NCBI GenBank assembly: GCA_028281665.1
Contig: JANQJK010000013.1
Location: forward strand, 57,841-121,840
Source of the DNA: Hyphococcus sp.
GTDB lineage: Bacteria > Pseudomonadota > Alphaproteobacteria > Caulobacterales > Parvularculaceae
Direction of reading: 5' to 3'
DNA length: 64,000 nt
Shown piece by piece: positions 17,775 to 26,979 of the stretch; positions within the stretch are counted from its first letter, which is position 1; every line of letters starts with the position of its first letter. A model generated the notes under the pieces. It was not told the origin of the DNA. It did no database searches and saw nothing but the letters and a program-made list of their open reading frames with translations. The position numbers and the translations under genes are program-made.

Positions 17775-17900
17775 TTCTAGTTCCTTTCAAATGTCGGGCC
17801 CGCCGGCGCTTTGGGGTGCGGGATTGGGGCGAGGCGCCAGCGAGCCAATTCCTTGGCTTCGGGAGCAAGGTAGGGAGAGAATTTAGAATGTTCGCCCAAA

Positions 17901-17919
17901 TTTTGTGCGCCGCACAAAA
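17901..17919. promoter_or_regulatory. 19-base palindrome, possible phasin operator
   Basis: TTTTGTGCG and CGCACAAAA form a perfect inverted repeat around a single C. It sits in the divergent region between the phasin and the imuA transcript. Many alphaproteobacterial phasin genes are controlled by PhaR, a repressor that senses the polymer; a palindrome with TGC/GCA cores would suit such a protein, but that assignment is inference. Confidence 0.45.
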
Positions 17920-17930
17920 AAACTTGCCAA

Positions 17931-17962
17931 TTGCGCCGCCGGGATAAGAACATATAGTGAAC
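17931..17962 (+). promoter_or_regulatory. SOS promoter with LexA box for the imuA-imuB-dnaE2 operon
   Basis: GAAC-ATATAGT-GAAC at 17948-17962 matches the direct-repeat LexA operator of alphaproteobacteria (GAAC-N7-GAAC, the complement of GTTC-N7-GTTC). It covers a likely -10 element TATAGT (17953-17958), placed 16 bases after TTGCGC (17931-17936). Bound LexA would block this promoter. Predicted transcription start is near 17966, 230 bases before imuA, leaving room for the small frame at 18019-18108. Confidence 0.75.
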
Positions 17963-18018
17963 ATCTGTAGGATGAGTTTGCAGTCCCGGGCGGGGGCGCC
18001 GCCCAAATCACTGGGAGA

Positions 18019-18108
18019 ATGCGGATGTTTTTAAAACTGAGGCTTCTCCTCCGGAAAGCAAAAAGGCGGATCGAGCTGCAACTCAAAATCCGCCTTAAAC
18101 TCTTCTAG
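18019..18108 (+). CDS. Possible SOS-controlled 29-residue basic amphipathic peptide
   Basis: A short frame between the LexA-controlled promoter and imuA. From ATG 18019 it gives 29 residues, from ATG 18025 27 residues; the second ATG has GGGAG at ideal distance (8 bases). The product (MFLKLRLLLRKAKRRIELQL and seven more) has 11 basic residues and one acidic, the rest mostly Leu/Ile/Phe, in an alternating amphipathic pattern. The DNA also holds an inverted repeat (18063-18071 with 18088-18096). SOS-induced peptides of this size exist, for example SidA of Caulobacter, but no homology is claimed. Could be chance. Confidence 0.4.
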   Translation: MRMFLKLRLLLRKAKRRIELQLKIRLKLF

Positions 18109-18197
18109 AGGCCGAGGGGGGCGGGGAAACCCGCTCCCTGAGGCCCGGTGAACATAGCGTGCCACCTATCCGGTTACAATAACGCTAAGGGTTTCTC

Positions 18198-18884
18198 ATG
18201 GGCGTGAAGGCGCCGCCAAATCTGCCGCTATTTAAAGGCGCGGGGCTTGCCCGCTCCCGAACCCATGAGGCGTTCGGCGCCGGCGCGCGCACTTTTGCAG
18301 CCATGGTGGCCGGGTGCGCCGGCGCGTTGGAAAGGGATGCCGTGGTGTGGGTGCGACGGGTCCATGACCGCCGCCAGCTCAATCCCTTGGGGCTTGCTGA
18401 GTTCGTGGATCCGGCGCGTATCCTCCTGGCTGAATGCGAGCGCCCGGTCGATATTCTCTGGACCATGGAGGAGGCCATGCGGCTCGGCTCAGCCGGGGTC
18501 GTCATTGCCGAACTCAGCAAGCCGCCGGACCTCAAAGTCAGCCGCCGGCTCCAGCTTGCGGCGGAAGCGGGCGACGCCATCGGCCTCTGTCTGGTTGACG
18601 ATACGCCGGTCGGCAACGCCGCCGAAACCCGCTGGTTCTGCGCCCCCTCTCCAAGCGTCGACGACCTCGACTCGACTCGCTGGCGTCTTTCCCGCATAAA
18701 GAACAAAAAGGGAACATTGGGGGCGTGGGAGATCGAATGGGATGCAGAAGCGGGTTCTATCGCTGTGGTTTCCAGGATTGCCGGCGGACCGGATGGCGCG
18801 GTCGGCGGGGTTTTCGGATCTCATGGGGCCGTTCGCCGTGGTCGCGGAGGAGAAAAACGCGCTTCGGCTCTTTTCCCTGAATGA
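18198..18884 (+). CDS. imuA: Translesion mutagenesis protein ImuA
   Basis: A 228-residue RecA/SulA-like accessory protein of the inducible mutasome, required with ImuB and DnaE2 for damage-induced mutagenesis. Recognisable segments are DAVVWVRRVHDRRQLNPLGL, FVDPARILLAECERPVDILW, TMEEAMRLG and VVIAELSKPPDLKVSRRLQLA. The last 45 or so residues, after GAWEIEWDAEAG, overlap imuB out of frame by 143 bases, unusually long for coupled genes; that tail is Gly/Arg-rich and probably not conserved. A LexA-controlled promoter lies upstream. Confidence 0.88.
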   Translation: MGVKAPPNLPLFKGAGLARSRTHEAFGAGARTFAAMVAGCAGALERDAVVWVRRVHDRRQLNPLGLAEFVDPARILLAECERPVDILWTMEEAMRLGSAGVVIAELSKPPDLKVSRRLQLAAEAGDAIGLCLVDDTPVGNAAETRWFCAPSPSVDDLDSTRWRLSRIKNKKGTLGAWEIEWDAEAGSIAVVSRIAGGPDGAVGGVFGSHGAVRRGRGGEKRASALFPE

Positions 18885-20262
18885 GGCGGCGATCAAGGCG
18901 GGCCTGACCGAAGGGGTGGCGCTGACCGACGCCCGCGCGGTGTTGCCGATATTGAAGACAAAAGTCGCCGAGCCGGAGCGGGACGCCGCCTTCCTCGCGG
19001 CGTTGCATCGCTGGGCCGGTCGTTTTTCACCATTCGTTGCAAAAGACGGCTTCCCGGGCGCTCCCCAAGACGGGCTTTGTCTCGATATTACAGGTTGCGC
19101 TCATCTCTTTGGCGGCGAACAGGCCATGCTTGAAGAAATGAGCAGCGAGCTTGCGCGATTGGGCGTGCGCAACGCTTGCGCTGTCGCTGATACGAAAGGC
19201 GCTGCTTTCGCGTTGGCGCGGCAGGTCAAGTCTGCCGTCGTCGCTCCGTCAGGGAAAACGCGTGAAGCCCTTGCGGATTTGCCTTTGTTCGGTCTGCGGA
19301 TCGACCGTGAAACGGTTGCGGGTTTAAACCGTCTTGGTCTTGCGACCATTGGCGCGCTTTATGACGTGCCGAGAGCATCGCTGGCGAGGCGGTTTGGTCT
19401 CACTCTCGTCACGCGGCTTGATCAGGCGCTGGGGTTTGTCAGCGAACCAGTGGCGCCGGCTGCGCCGGTTAAAATTTTTGCCGCGCGCATGACCCTGCCG
19501 GAACCGATCGGGCTTGTGGACGATGTGAAGGAAGCGCTGCGTCGCCTCCTTGCGCAACTCTGCATGGGGCTTGAAGAAGCGGGCGCCGGCATGCGCGCCG
19601 TGCGCCTTACCGTGCGCCGCACCGACAATAGCGAGGAGCCGGTTGATATCGGGCTCGCAAAGCCCTCACGGGACGGGACAATGATCCTGCGGCTGTTCGA
19701 GCGAGAGCTCGATGCGCTCGACGCCGGCTTCGGGATTGAATTTTTGCGACTGCAGGCGCGGGGCGTCGAACCCTTGTCGCCGCGCCAGCTTTCCGGCGAT
19801 CCTTCGAAACAGAACGAGGGCGCGCTTGACGAACTCATTGCGCGCCTGGGCAACCGCATTGGTTTCGATCAGGTCAAGCGCTTCATACCGCAGGAAAGCC
19901 ACATTCCCGAGCGGGCCTTTCTGCGCGGTGCAGCAATCCGCATGCGGACTGAAAAGGTTGAATGGGCGCGCGCCGGCCCCCGCCGGCCGCTGACGCTGTT
20001 CCCGCCCGAACCGGTGCAGCAGATCCTGCCCGGCAGGCCGCCAAAGGCGATTTCCTGGCGGGGGCGAAAAATTGATATCGCAAAGGCGGCCGGCCCTGAG
20101 CGTATTGCGCCGGAATGGTGGCGGAAAAATCCGGGCTGGGCCGGCAAGCCGAAAGATTACTGGCGTGTTGAAGGAACGGGCGGGGAACGGCTGTGGCTCG
20201 CAGAAGACCATGAAGCCAGGAAGGAAGGCGCGGACTGGAAAGTCTGCGGCGAATTCCCGTGA
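18742..20262 (+). CDS. imuB: ImuB, catalytically inactive Y-family polymerase-like protein
   Basis: A 506-residue member of the DinB/UmuC superfamily that links DnaE2 to the sliding clamp and ImuA. It starts QKRVLSLWFPGLPADRMA, as ImuB proteins do. Palm-domain signatures such as LCLDITGCAHLFGGE are present, but the paired catalytic acidic residues of true Y-family polymerases are replaced, as expected. The C-terminal half (from about residue 330) is the extended ImuB-specific region. It overlaps imuA at its start and dnaE2 at its end (GTGA). Confidence 0.95.
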   Translation: MQKRVLSLWFPGLPADRMARSAGFSDLMGPFAVVAEEKNALRLFSLNEAAIKAGLTEGVALTDARAVLPILKTKVAEPERDAAFLAALHRWAGRFSPFVAKDGFPGAPQDGLCLDITGCAHLFGGEQAMLEEMSSELARLGVRNACAVADTKGAAFALARQVKSAVVAPSGKTREALADLPLFGLRIDRETVAGLNRLGLATIGALYDVPRASLARRFGLTLVTRLDQALGFVSEPVAPAAPVKIFAARMTLPEPIGLVDDVKEALRRLLAQLCMGLEEAGAGMRAVRLTVRRTDNSEEPVDIGLAKPSRDGTMILRLFERELDALDAGFGIEFLRLQARGVEPLSPRQLSGDPSKQNEGALDELIARLGNRIGFDQVKRFIPQESHIPERAFLRGAAIRMRTEKVEWARAGPRRPLTLFPPEPVQQILPGRPPKAISWRGRKIDIAKAAGPERIAPEWWRKNPGWAGKPKDYWRVEGTGGERLWLAEDHEARKEGADWKVCGEFP

Positions 20263-23200
20263 GCTACGCTGAGCTGTGCGCGACATCCAACTTTACTTTC
20301 CTCACCGGCGCATCGCATCCGGAAGAGCTGGCGGCGCGTGCAAAGGGTCTGGGGCTCAAGGCGCTCGCCGTCACAGACCGCAACAGCCTTGCAGGCATTG
20401 TGCGCGCCCATGCAGCGGCGAAGGAGGAGGGCCTGAAATACATTGTCGGCGCACGCATCGCCCTGGAGGACGGCGCGGAATTTTTGATGTTTCCCGAAGA
20501 CAGAACGGCCTATGGCCGTCTCTGCCGGCTCCTTACGACCGGCAAGCGCCGGGCGGAAAAGGGAAGTTGCAGCCTTCAGCTTGCAGACCTTCTTGAATGG
20601 GCTGAAGGCTCAGTATTGGTGGGGTTGCCGCCCGATGTAATGGAAGAAGAACCGAAGCTTTTCCTCTTGCATATCCAAACCCTCAAACGAAAATATCCAA
20701 CCTCAACTTATCTCGCCGCCTATCCCCGTTATGACGGAAGGGATCAGGCGCGGTTTGCCCGCCTGAAAGACATTGCCGACGCTCAGCAAACGCCGATGGT
20801 TGCGGTTGGCGACGCGCTTATGCATGACAGCGCGCGGCGCCCCCTGGCCGATGTCCTCTCCTGCATCCGAGAGAAGACAACCATCGATCAGCTTGGCCGT
20901 CATGCGCAGCCGAATGCCGAGCGCCGTCTTAAAAGCCCGTTTGAAATGCGTCGCCTCTTCGCCGGTCATGAAGACGCGTTGGCCCGCACGCTTGAGATCG
21001 TCGAACGCTGCACATTCTCGCTTGATGAGTTGCGTTACGAGTATCCGGACGAGGTGAGCAATGGCGAGGAGCCTTTCGATCGGCTGACGCGGCTGACCGA
21101 AGAGGGCTTGCGCGAAAAATATCCGGACGGCGCGCCGCTTCCCGTTCGCGCCACCGTCGAAAAGGAATTCCGCCTTATCCGCGAGCTGGATTATGCGCGT
21201 TATTTCCTCACCGTGCATGACATTGTCCTCTTCGCCCGTGAGCGTGGCATTCTTTGTCAGGGGCGCGGTTCGGCGGCCAATTCCATTGTCTGTTACGCTC
21301 TCGGCATCACCTCCATCGCTCCCGACCTTATCTCCATGGTCTTTGAGCGCTTTGTTTCTGCGGCTCGCAACGAGCCGCCGGATATCGACGTCGATTTCGA
21401 ACATGAGCGGCGTGAGGAGGTGATCCAGCATATCTATGAGAAATATACTCGCGATCGCGCTGGGATTTGCGCCACCGTCTGTCATTTTCGCTCCCGCGCA
21501 GCGATCCGCGAAGTGGGTAAAGCGATGGGATTGTCCGCAGACGTTGTGTCGGCGCTGGCGAGTCAGGTCTGGGGCTGGTCCTCGGAAGGCGTGAGCGAGG
21601 ATCGCGCCAGACAGGCGGGGTTGTCGACCGCCGATCCGCGTCTCAAGCAGACCCTGGCGCTGACCAGGGAGCTGATCGGTTTTCCTCGGCATCTTTCGCA
21701 GCATGTGGGCGGCTTCGTTATCACCCGAGGGCGTCTTGATGAATTCTGCGCTATTGAAAACGCGGCCATGGATGACCGCACGGTGATCGAGTGGGACAAG
21801 GACGATATTGACGTTCTCGGCATGCTGAAAGTGGATGTTCTGTCCCTCGGCATGCTCACCTGTATCCGCAAGGCGTTCGATTTGCTGAGCCAGCATGAAG
21901 GCGTGAACTATGCTCTGGAGACTCTCCCGGCAGAGGATCCGACTGTTTACGACATGTTGTGCGAAGGTGATTCCGTCGGCCTCTTCCAGGTGGAAAGCCG
22001 GGCGCAGATGAACTTTCTGCCGCGCATGCGGCCGCGCAACTTTTACGATCTTGTCATTGAAGTCGCGATCGTCCGCCCCGGCCCCATTCAGGGCGATATG
22101 GTCCACCCTTATCTGAAACGCCGGCGTGGCGAGGAGAAGGTGACCTTTCCTTCTGACGATCTGCGCGATGTTCTCAACAAGACGCTCGGTGTGCCGTTGT
22201 TTCAGGAACAGGCGATGCAGGTTGCTGTAGTGGTGGCGGGATTTGACCCCAGCGAGGCGGATGCTCTGCGCCGGTCGCTCGGCGCTTTCCGCGGGCCAGG
22301 CACGGTGTCCAAGTTTAAGGAAAGATTTTTAACAGGGTCGGTCGAACGCGGGTACGACCTTGATTTTGCCGAGCGCTGTTTTTCTCAGCTTGAAGGTTTT
22401 TCCGGTTACGGATTTCCTGAAAGCCACGCGGCGAGTTTTGCGCTCCTTGTTTATGCGTCCGCCTGGCTGAAGAAGCATCACCCGGCGGTTTTCTGTTGTG
22501 CGATCCTGAATTCCCAGCCCATGGGGTTTTACGCTCCCGCCCAGCTTGTTCGCGATGCGCGAGAGCATGGGGTTGAAGTCCGGCCCATTTCCATCAACGC
22601 GAGCTACTGGGAGAATACGCTTGAACCGGACGGTTTTGGCGAACATGCGGTGCGGCTCGGGTTTAGGCAGCTTAAAGGCTTTAAGGAAGAAGATGCGGCC
22701 TGGCTGACGGCTGCTCGCGGCAATGGCTACCGTTCGGTTGAAGCGGTCTGGCGATGCGCTGGCGTTGGTCCTGCAGCGCTGGCCACACTCGCCGAAGCCG
22801 ATGCTTTTGCGGAGTTAGACTTGTCGCGGCGTGAAGCGTTATGGGCTGCGAAAGCGATCCGCAGCGAAGAACCGATGCCGCTGTTCCAGCAGGAGGAAGA
22901 TGATGCGCTGACGGAAGAACCGGCGCGGCTGCCGGCTATGTCGCTGGGGGAGGAGGTGTTTGAGGATTATGTGGCGACGCGTTTGTCGCTGCGCGCCCAT
23001 CCGGTTGAGTTGTTGCGCGAAAGGCTGGGCGGTCTCAAAGCCGAAGACCAGATGAAACCCGCCGATGGCGAACGGGTGAGTGTCAGCGGTCTTGTCATTA
23101 CCCGCCAGCGGCCGGGTACGGCGAGCGGCGTTATCTTTATCACCCTTGAAGACGAAACCGGCGTCATCAATGTCATCGTCTGGCCGAAAACCTTTGAGCG

Positions 23201-23507
23201 CTATCGCAAGGTGGTGATGCAGGGGAGGCTCCTGCGCGTCACCGGCAAACTCCAGCGGGAAGGCTCCGTCATGCATATCGTTTCATGGAAGATCGAGGAC
23301 TGTTCTTATATGCTCGACGAACTGGGCCGCGCCGGCGCTGCGGGCCGTACGCTTGAGCAGGAGGTTGGCCGTTCGGATGAAGCCAAACATCCGGTCTCCC
23401 GCGTCGATCACGGTCCCGCTTCCAAGCGTCAACCTTCACACATACCGCGCCCGCGCCACCCACGCGAACAGGCCAAGGTTTTATTCCCAAGCAGGGACTT
23501 TCATTGA
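20259..23507 (+). CDS. dnaE2: Error-prone DNA polymerase DnaE2 (ImuC)
   Basis: C-family DNA polymerase (1082 residues) that copies past lesions under SOS induction. Order of domains: N-terminal PHP domain (YAELCATSNFTFLTGASHPE), polymerase core with catalytic aspartates in PPDIDVDFEHERREEV, a helix-hairpin-helix region, and a C-terminal OB fold (RVSVSGLVITRQRPGTASG). It is shorter than replicative DnaE and lacks its C-terminal tau-binding part, as in the family. Starts with GTG overlapping the imuB stop. Third gene of the LexA-controlled cassette. Confidence 0.97.
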   Translation: MSYAELCATSNFTFLTGASHPEELAARAKGLGLKALAVTDRNSLAGIVRAHAAAKEEGLKYIVGARIALEDGAEFLMFPEDRTAYGRLCRLLTTGKRRAEKGSCSLQLADLLEWAEGSVLVGLPPDVMEEEPKLFLLHIQTLKRKYPTSTYLAAYPRYDGRDQARFARLKDIADAQQTPMVAVGDALMHDSARRPLADVLSCIREKTTIDQLGRHAQPNAERRLKSPFEMRRLFAGHEDALARTLEIVERCTFSLDELRYEYPDEVSNGEEPFDRLTRLTEEGLREKYPDGAPLPVRATVEKEFRLIRELDYARYFLTVHDIVLFARERGILCQGRGSAANSIVCYALGITSIAPDLISMVFERFVSAARNEPPDIDVDFEHERREEVIQHIYEKYTRDRAGICATVCHFRSRAAIREVGKAMGLSADVVSALASQVWGWSSEGVSEDRARQAGLSTADPRLKQTLALTRELIGFPRHLSQHVGGFVITRGRLDEFCAIENAAMDDRTVIEWDKDDIDVLGMLKVDVLSLGMLTCIRKAFDLLSQHEGVNYALETLPAEDPTVYDMLCEGDSVGLFQVESRAQMNFLPRMRPRNFYDLVIEVAIVRPGPIQGDMVHPYLKRRRGEEKVTFPSDDLRDVLNKTLGVPLFQEQAMQVAVVVAGFDPSEADALRRSLGAFRGPGTVSKFKERFLTGSVERGYDLDFAERCFSQLEGFSGYGFPESHAASFALLVYASAWLKKHHPAVFCCAILNSQPMGFYAPAQLVRDAREHGVEVRPISINASYWENTLEPDGFGEHAVRLGFRQLKGFKEEDAAWLTAARGNGYRSVEAVWRCAGVGPAALATLAEADAFAELDLSRREALWAAKAIRSEEPMPLFQQEEDDALTEEPARLPAMSLGEEVFEDYVATRLSLRAHPVELLRERLGGLKAEDQMKPADGERVSVSGLVITRQRPGTASGVIFITLEDETGVINVIVWPKTFERYRKVVMQGRLLRVTGKLQREGSVMHIVSWKIEDCSYMLDELGRAGAAGRTLEQEVGRSDEAKHPVSRVDHGPASKRQPSHIPRPRHPREQAKVLFPSRDFH

Positions 23508-23575
23508 CACCGGCGCTCTGAAGCGTGCGTCGGCGTCGCATTGACCGAACGGCGGTTCCGGTTCATCCAGCACCT

Positions 23576-24451
23576 ATGGAAAATCTCGACGAAAAGAAAT
23601 CCCGCGCAAAGGCCTGGTTCGAAAAGCTGCGCGACGAAATCATCGCGGCGTTCGAGGCGCTCGAAGACAAGGCCGGCGATCTCTACGCCGATATGGCGCC
23701 GGGGCGCTTTGAGCGCACGCCATGGACGCGCGGCGATGGATCTGAAGACCAGGGCGGCGGCGTTATGTCGATGATCAATGGCCGCGTCTTCGAAAAGGCA
23801 GGTGTCCACACGTCCACAGTCTACGGAGAATTTTCCGAAGAGTTTCGCAAGCAGATCCCCGGCGCAGAAGAAGATCCGCGATTCTGGGCGAGCGGGATTT
23901 CGCTCATCGCCCACACTCGCAATCCGCACGCGCCGGCGGCGCATATGAATACGCGCATGCTGGTGACGACGAAATGCTGGTTCGGCGGCGGCGGGGATTT
24001 GAACCCCATGCATCCCGCATACCGCAGCGACGACCACGAAGATACGCAGGTCTTTCTCGCGGCAATGCAGTCAGCCTGCGACGTTCATGACGCGACGTAT
24101 TTTCCGAAATTTAAAAAATGGTGCGACGACTATTTCTGGTTGCCGCACCGCAATGAGCCGCGCGGCGTCGGCGGAATATTTTACGACCGCCACGATAGCG
24201 GCGACTGGGAAGCAGACTTTGCCTTCACCATGGATGTCGGCAAGGCGTTTCGCGATATCTACCCCGTGCTCGTCGCCAAACGCATGGATCAGCCATGGTC
24301 GGCGGACGACCGCGAAAAGCAGCTTGTGCAGCGCGGGCGCTATGCAGAATTCAACCTGCTTTACGACCGTGGGACGACCTTCGGCCTGAAAACCGGCGGC
24401 AATGTCAATTCGATCCTGTCTTCGCTTCCGCCGGAAGCCAAGTGGCCCTAG
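23576..24451 (+). CDS. hemF: Oxygen-dependent coproporphyrinogen III oxidase
   Basis: Cytoplasmic enzyme (291 residues) that converts coproporphyrinogen III to protoporphyrinogen IX with oxygen in haem synthesis. Signatures are [10 protein letters not shown] near residue 80, [22 protein letters not shown] and [19 protein letters not shown]. The ATG at 23576 gives a normal N-terminus; an in-frame ATG at 23525 would add an Arg-rich leader with no support. It lies 68 bases after dnaE2 and fits an aerobic organism with much haem to make. Confidence 0.96.
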   Translation: MENLDEKKSRAKAWFEKLRDEIIAAFEALEDKAGDLYADMAPGRFERTPWTRGDGSEDQGGGVMSMINGRVFEKAGVHTSTVYGEFSEEFRKQIPGAEEDPRFWASGISLIAHTRNPHAPAAHMNTRMLVTTKCWFGGGGDLNPMHPAYRSDDHEDTQVFLAAMQSACDVHDATYFPKFKKWCDDYFWLPHRNEPRGVGGIFYDRHDSGDWEADFAFTMDVGKAFRDIYPVLVAKRMDQPWSADDREKQLVQRGRYAEFNLLYDRGTTFGLKTGGNVNSILSSLPPEAKWP

Positions 24452-24547
24452 CGCCTGCTCCGGCGTGATAATATCCGGCGCCGGCGGCAATTCCATTGAC
24501 CGGAAGAACGGTTTAGGTTGCGCGCGTCTCCCGCGCAAGATGAGCCT

Positions 24548-26038
24548 ATGTCCGACTTTGAAACGCCGTTCATCCTAGCCATTGATCAGGGCACGACCTC
24601 CAGTCGCGCCATCGTGTTTGATCGCGCCGGCCGCATCGTCGCTGACGCGCAGGAAGAATTTCAGCAGCATTACCCCGAGGATGGGTGGGTCGAGCACGAT
24701 CCGGAGGATATCTGGCGAACGACCCTCGACACCGCGCGTAAGGCTTTTCAGGAAGCCGAAAAGCTCGGCGAAGTCGCCGCCATCGGCGTCACCAATCAAC
24801 GCGAAACGACAACGATCTGGGACCGGGCGGACGGCAAACCGATTTACAACGCCATTGTCTGGCAGGATCGGCGCACCGCGGACCGATGCGCCGCACTTAA
24901 AACGGACGGACGGGAAGCGCATGTGGCGGCGCGCACTGGCCTTGTTCTCGATCCCTATTTCTCGGCGACCAAAGCCGCTTGGATTCTGGATCATGTGGAT
25001 GGCGCGCGCGGTCGCGCCGACGCCGGCGATCTCGCATTCGGCACCATCGATTCGTTTTTGATATGGCGTCTCACCGGCGGCAAGGTTCACGCGACCGACG
25101 TCACCAATGCAAGCCGCACCAGTCTTTACAACATTCACGAGAATGCGTGGGACGATGCGCTGCTCGATATCTTTGGCGTGCCGGCCGCAATTCTTCCGCA
25201 TGTTCACGACAGCGCGGCGATGTTCGGTGAAACAGATCCGGATATTTTTGGCCGGCCGGTGCCGATTTGCGGCGTCGCTGGCGATCAGCAGGCGGCTGCG
25301 TTCGGACAGGCCTGTTTCTCAACAGGCGACGTAAAAAGCACGTATGGCACCGGGTGTTTCGTGCTGGCCAACACCGGCGATAAGGTCGTCGAATCGAAAA
25401 ACAATCTGTTGTCGACAATCGCCTGGCGTATCGGCGGTGAGACGACATACGCCCTTGAGGGCTCCATTTTTATTGCCGGCGCGGCCGTTCAATGGCTGCG
25501 CGACGAGCTGAAGATCATCAAGGACTCCGCGGAGACGCAGGCGCTCGCCGAAAGCATTGAGACCAATAACGGCGTTTACATGGTGCCCGCTTTTACCGGC
25601 CTCGGGGCGCCCCATTGGGCGCCTGAGGCGCGAGGCGGGGTATACGGATTAACGCGGGGCGTGGGGCGGGCCGAGCTAGCCCGGGCGGCGCTCGAGTCCG
25701 TCGCATATCAGACTGCCGATTTGATGACGGCGATGGCCGCTGACGGCGCGGCGCCGCAATCATTGCGGGTCGATGGCGGCATGGTTGCGAATGACTGGGT
25801 GATGCAGTTTCTCTCGGACATACTGGACGTGACGGTGGAGCGACCCAAGGTTCTGGAAACGACGGCGCTGGGCGCTGCGTATCTCGCCGGGTTGCAGGCC
25901 GGAATTTATAAGGACACTGAAGAAATTGCAGAGAGCCGGCGCATAGATGCGCGCTTTCAGCCTGCCATGGCCCCGGAAACGCGAAACGCCGCGCTGGCCG
26001 GATGGGCGAAAGCGCTGGAGCGCACGTTACTGCCATAA
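24548..26038 (+). CDS. glpK: Glycerol kinase
   Basis: FGGY-family kinase (496 residues) that phosphorylates glycerol to sn-glycerol 3-phosphate. Key segments are [17 protein letters not shown] at the N-terminus, [20 protein letters not shown], the phosphate-binding [14 protein letters not shown], and [17 protein letters not shown] toward the C-terminus. No transporter or glpD gene is next to it. The start at 24548 is preferred over an ATG 30 bases earlier because it fits the family length. Confidence 0.96.
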   Translation: MSDFETPFILAIDQGTTSSRAIVFDRAGRIVADAQEEFQQHYPEDGWVEHDPEDIWRTTLDTARKAFQEAEKLGEVAAIGVTNQRETTTIWDRADGKPIYNAIVWQDRRTADRCAALKTDGREAHVAARTGLVLDPYFSATKAAWILDHVDGARGRADAGDLAFGTIDSFLIWRLTGGKVHATDVTNASRTSLYNIHENAWDDALLDIFGVPAAILPHVHDSAAMFGETDPDIFGRPVPICGVAGDQQAAAFGQACFSTGDVKSTYGTGCFVLANTGDKVVESKNNLLSTIAWRIGGETTYALEGSIFIAGAAVQWLRDELKIIKDSAETQALAESIETNNGVYMVPAFTGLGAPHWAPEARGGVYGLTRGVGRAELARAALESVAYQTADLMTAMAADGAAPQSLRVDGGMVANDWVMQFLSDILDVTVERPKVLETTALGAAYLAGLQAGIYKDTEEIAESRRIDARFQPAMAPETRNAALAGWAKALERTLLP

Positions 26039-26052
26039 CGCGGGACAATCAG

Positions 26053-26937
26053 TTGAGCGAACAAAAACGAGTGGTCGGGTTCATCGGCGGATCCGGCGTT
26101 TATCGCGCCGACGCGCTTCAGAATGCGGAACGCATTGAAATTGAAACGCCCTGGGGCGCGCCATCAGACGCCTTGACGCTCGGAGAGATCGGCGGCGTTG
26201 ACGTTGTCTTTCTGGCCCGCCACGGCGCCGGCCATCGCCTGCCGCCGAGCGCCATCAATTATCGCGCCAACATTGACGCGATGAAGCGCGCCGGGGTTAC
26301 GGATTTGATTTCTCTATCGGCATGCGGATCGTTTCGCGAAGGTCTGCGGCCGGGAACGTTTGTTCTGGTTGATCAGTTCATCGACCGCACGAGCGGCCGT
26401 GAGAACACGTTTTTCGGGCCGGGTTTCGTCGCCCATGTGTCGATGGCGCACCCGGTTTGTCCGGCGCTCGCCGGCGCGGCGGCGGCGTCATGCGACGCCC
26501 TCGACATTCCTTACGCCGCGGGCGGAACCTATCTCGTCATGAACGGGCCGCAGTTTTCATCCCTGGCGGAGTCCAATCTTTATCGGTCCTGGGGCTGCGA
26601 CGTCATCGGCATGACGAACATGCCCGAAGCAAAGCTCGCCCGCGAGGCGGAGTTGCCCTACGCCACCATCGCCATGGTGACGGATTACGATTGCTGGCAC
26701 GAGGAGGAGGGGCCCGTGGAGGTCTCCAAGGTTCTTGCGGTGATGGCCGAGAACACGAAGAACGCCGCCCGCCTGATCGAAGACCTGACGTCCCGACTTG
26801 GTCCGATGCGCGAGCTTTCGCCGCTCGCAATTGAAACGACCCTGGACATGGCGGTGATTACATCGCCGGAAGCGCGCGATCCGGCAACTGTCGCGAGGCT
26901 TGACGCCGTTGCCGGCCGCTTCCTCAAGTCCTGCTGA
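26053..26937 (+). CDS. mtnP: S-methyl-5'-thioadenosine phosphorylase / purine nucleoside phosphorylase
   Basis: A 294-residue MTAP-type phosphorylase that splits methylthioadenosine (or a related purine nucleoside) for methionine and adenine salvage. Family segments: VGFIGGSGVYR, FLARHGAGHRLPPSAINYRANI, SACGSFREGLRPGTFVLVDQFIDRT split by short gaps, GMTNMPEAKLAREAELPYAT and VTDYDCW. Closest to MTA phosphorylase, though inosine specificity cannot be excluded. No ATG fits; TTG at 26053 behind GGGA gives a correct N-terminus. 14 bases after glpK. Confidence 0.88.
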   Translation: MSEQKRVVGFIGGSGVYRADALQNAERIEIETPWGAPSDALTLGEIGGVDVVFLARHGAGHRLPPSAINYRANIDAMKRAGVTDLISLSACGSFREGLRPGTFVLVDQFIDRTSGRENTFFGPGFVAHVSMAHPVCPALAGAAAASCDALDIPYAAGGTYLVMNGPQFSSLAESNLYRSWGCDVIGMTNMPEAKLAREAELPYATIAMVTDYDCWHEEEGPVEVSKVLAVMAENTKNAARLIEDLTSRLGPMRELSPLAIETTLDMAVITSPEARDPATVARLDAVAGRFLKSC

Positions 26938-26979
26938 GACTTAAAAGTTGGACGTGGCGCAGGCGCGCGTTACTCGGGT

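Noticed and set aside
20703-22106. 467-codon open frame on the minus strand within dnaE2
   Set aside because: It is a mirror of the dnaE2 coding sequence, caused by high GC at third positions; its translation has no family features.
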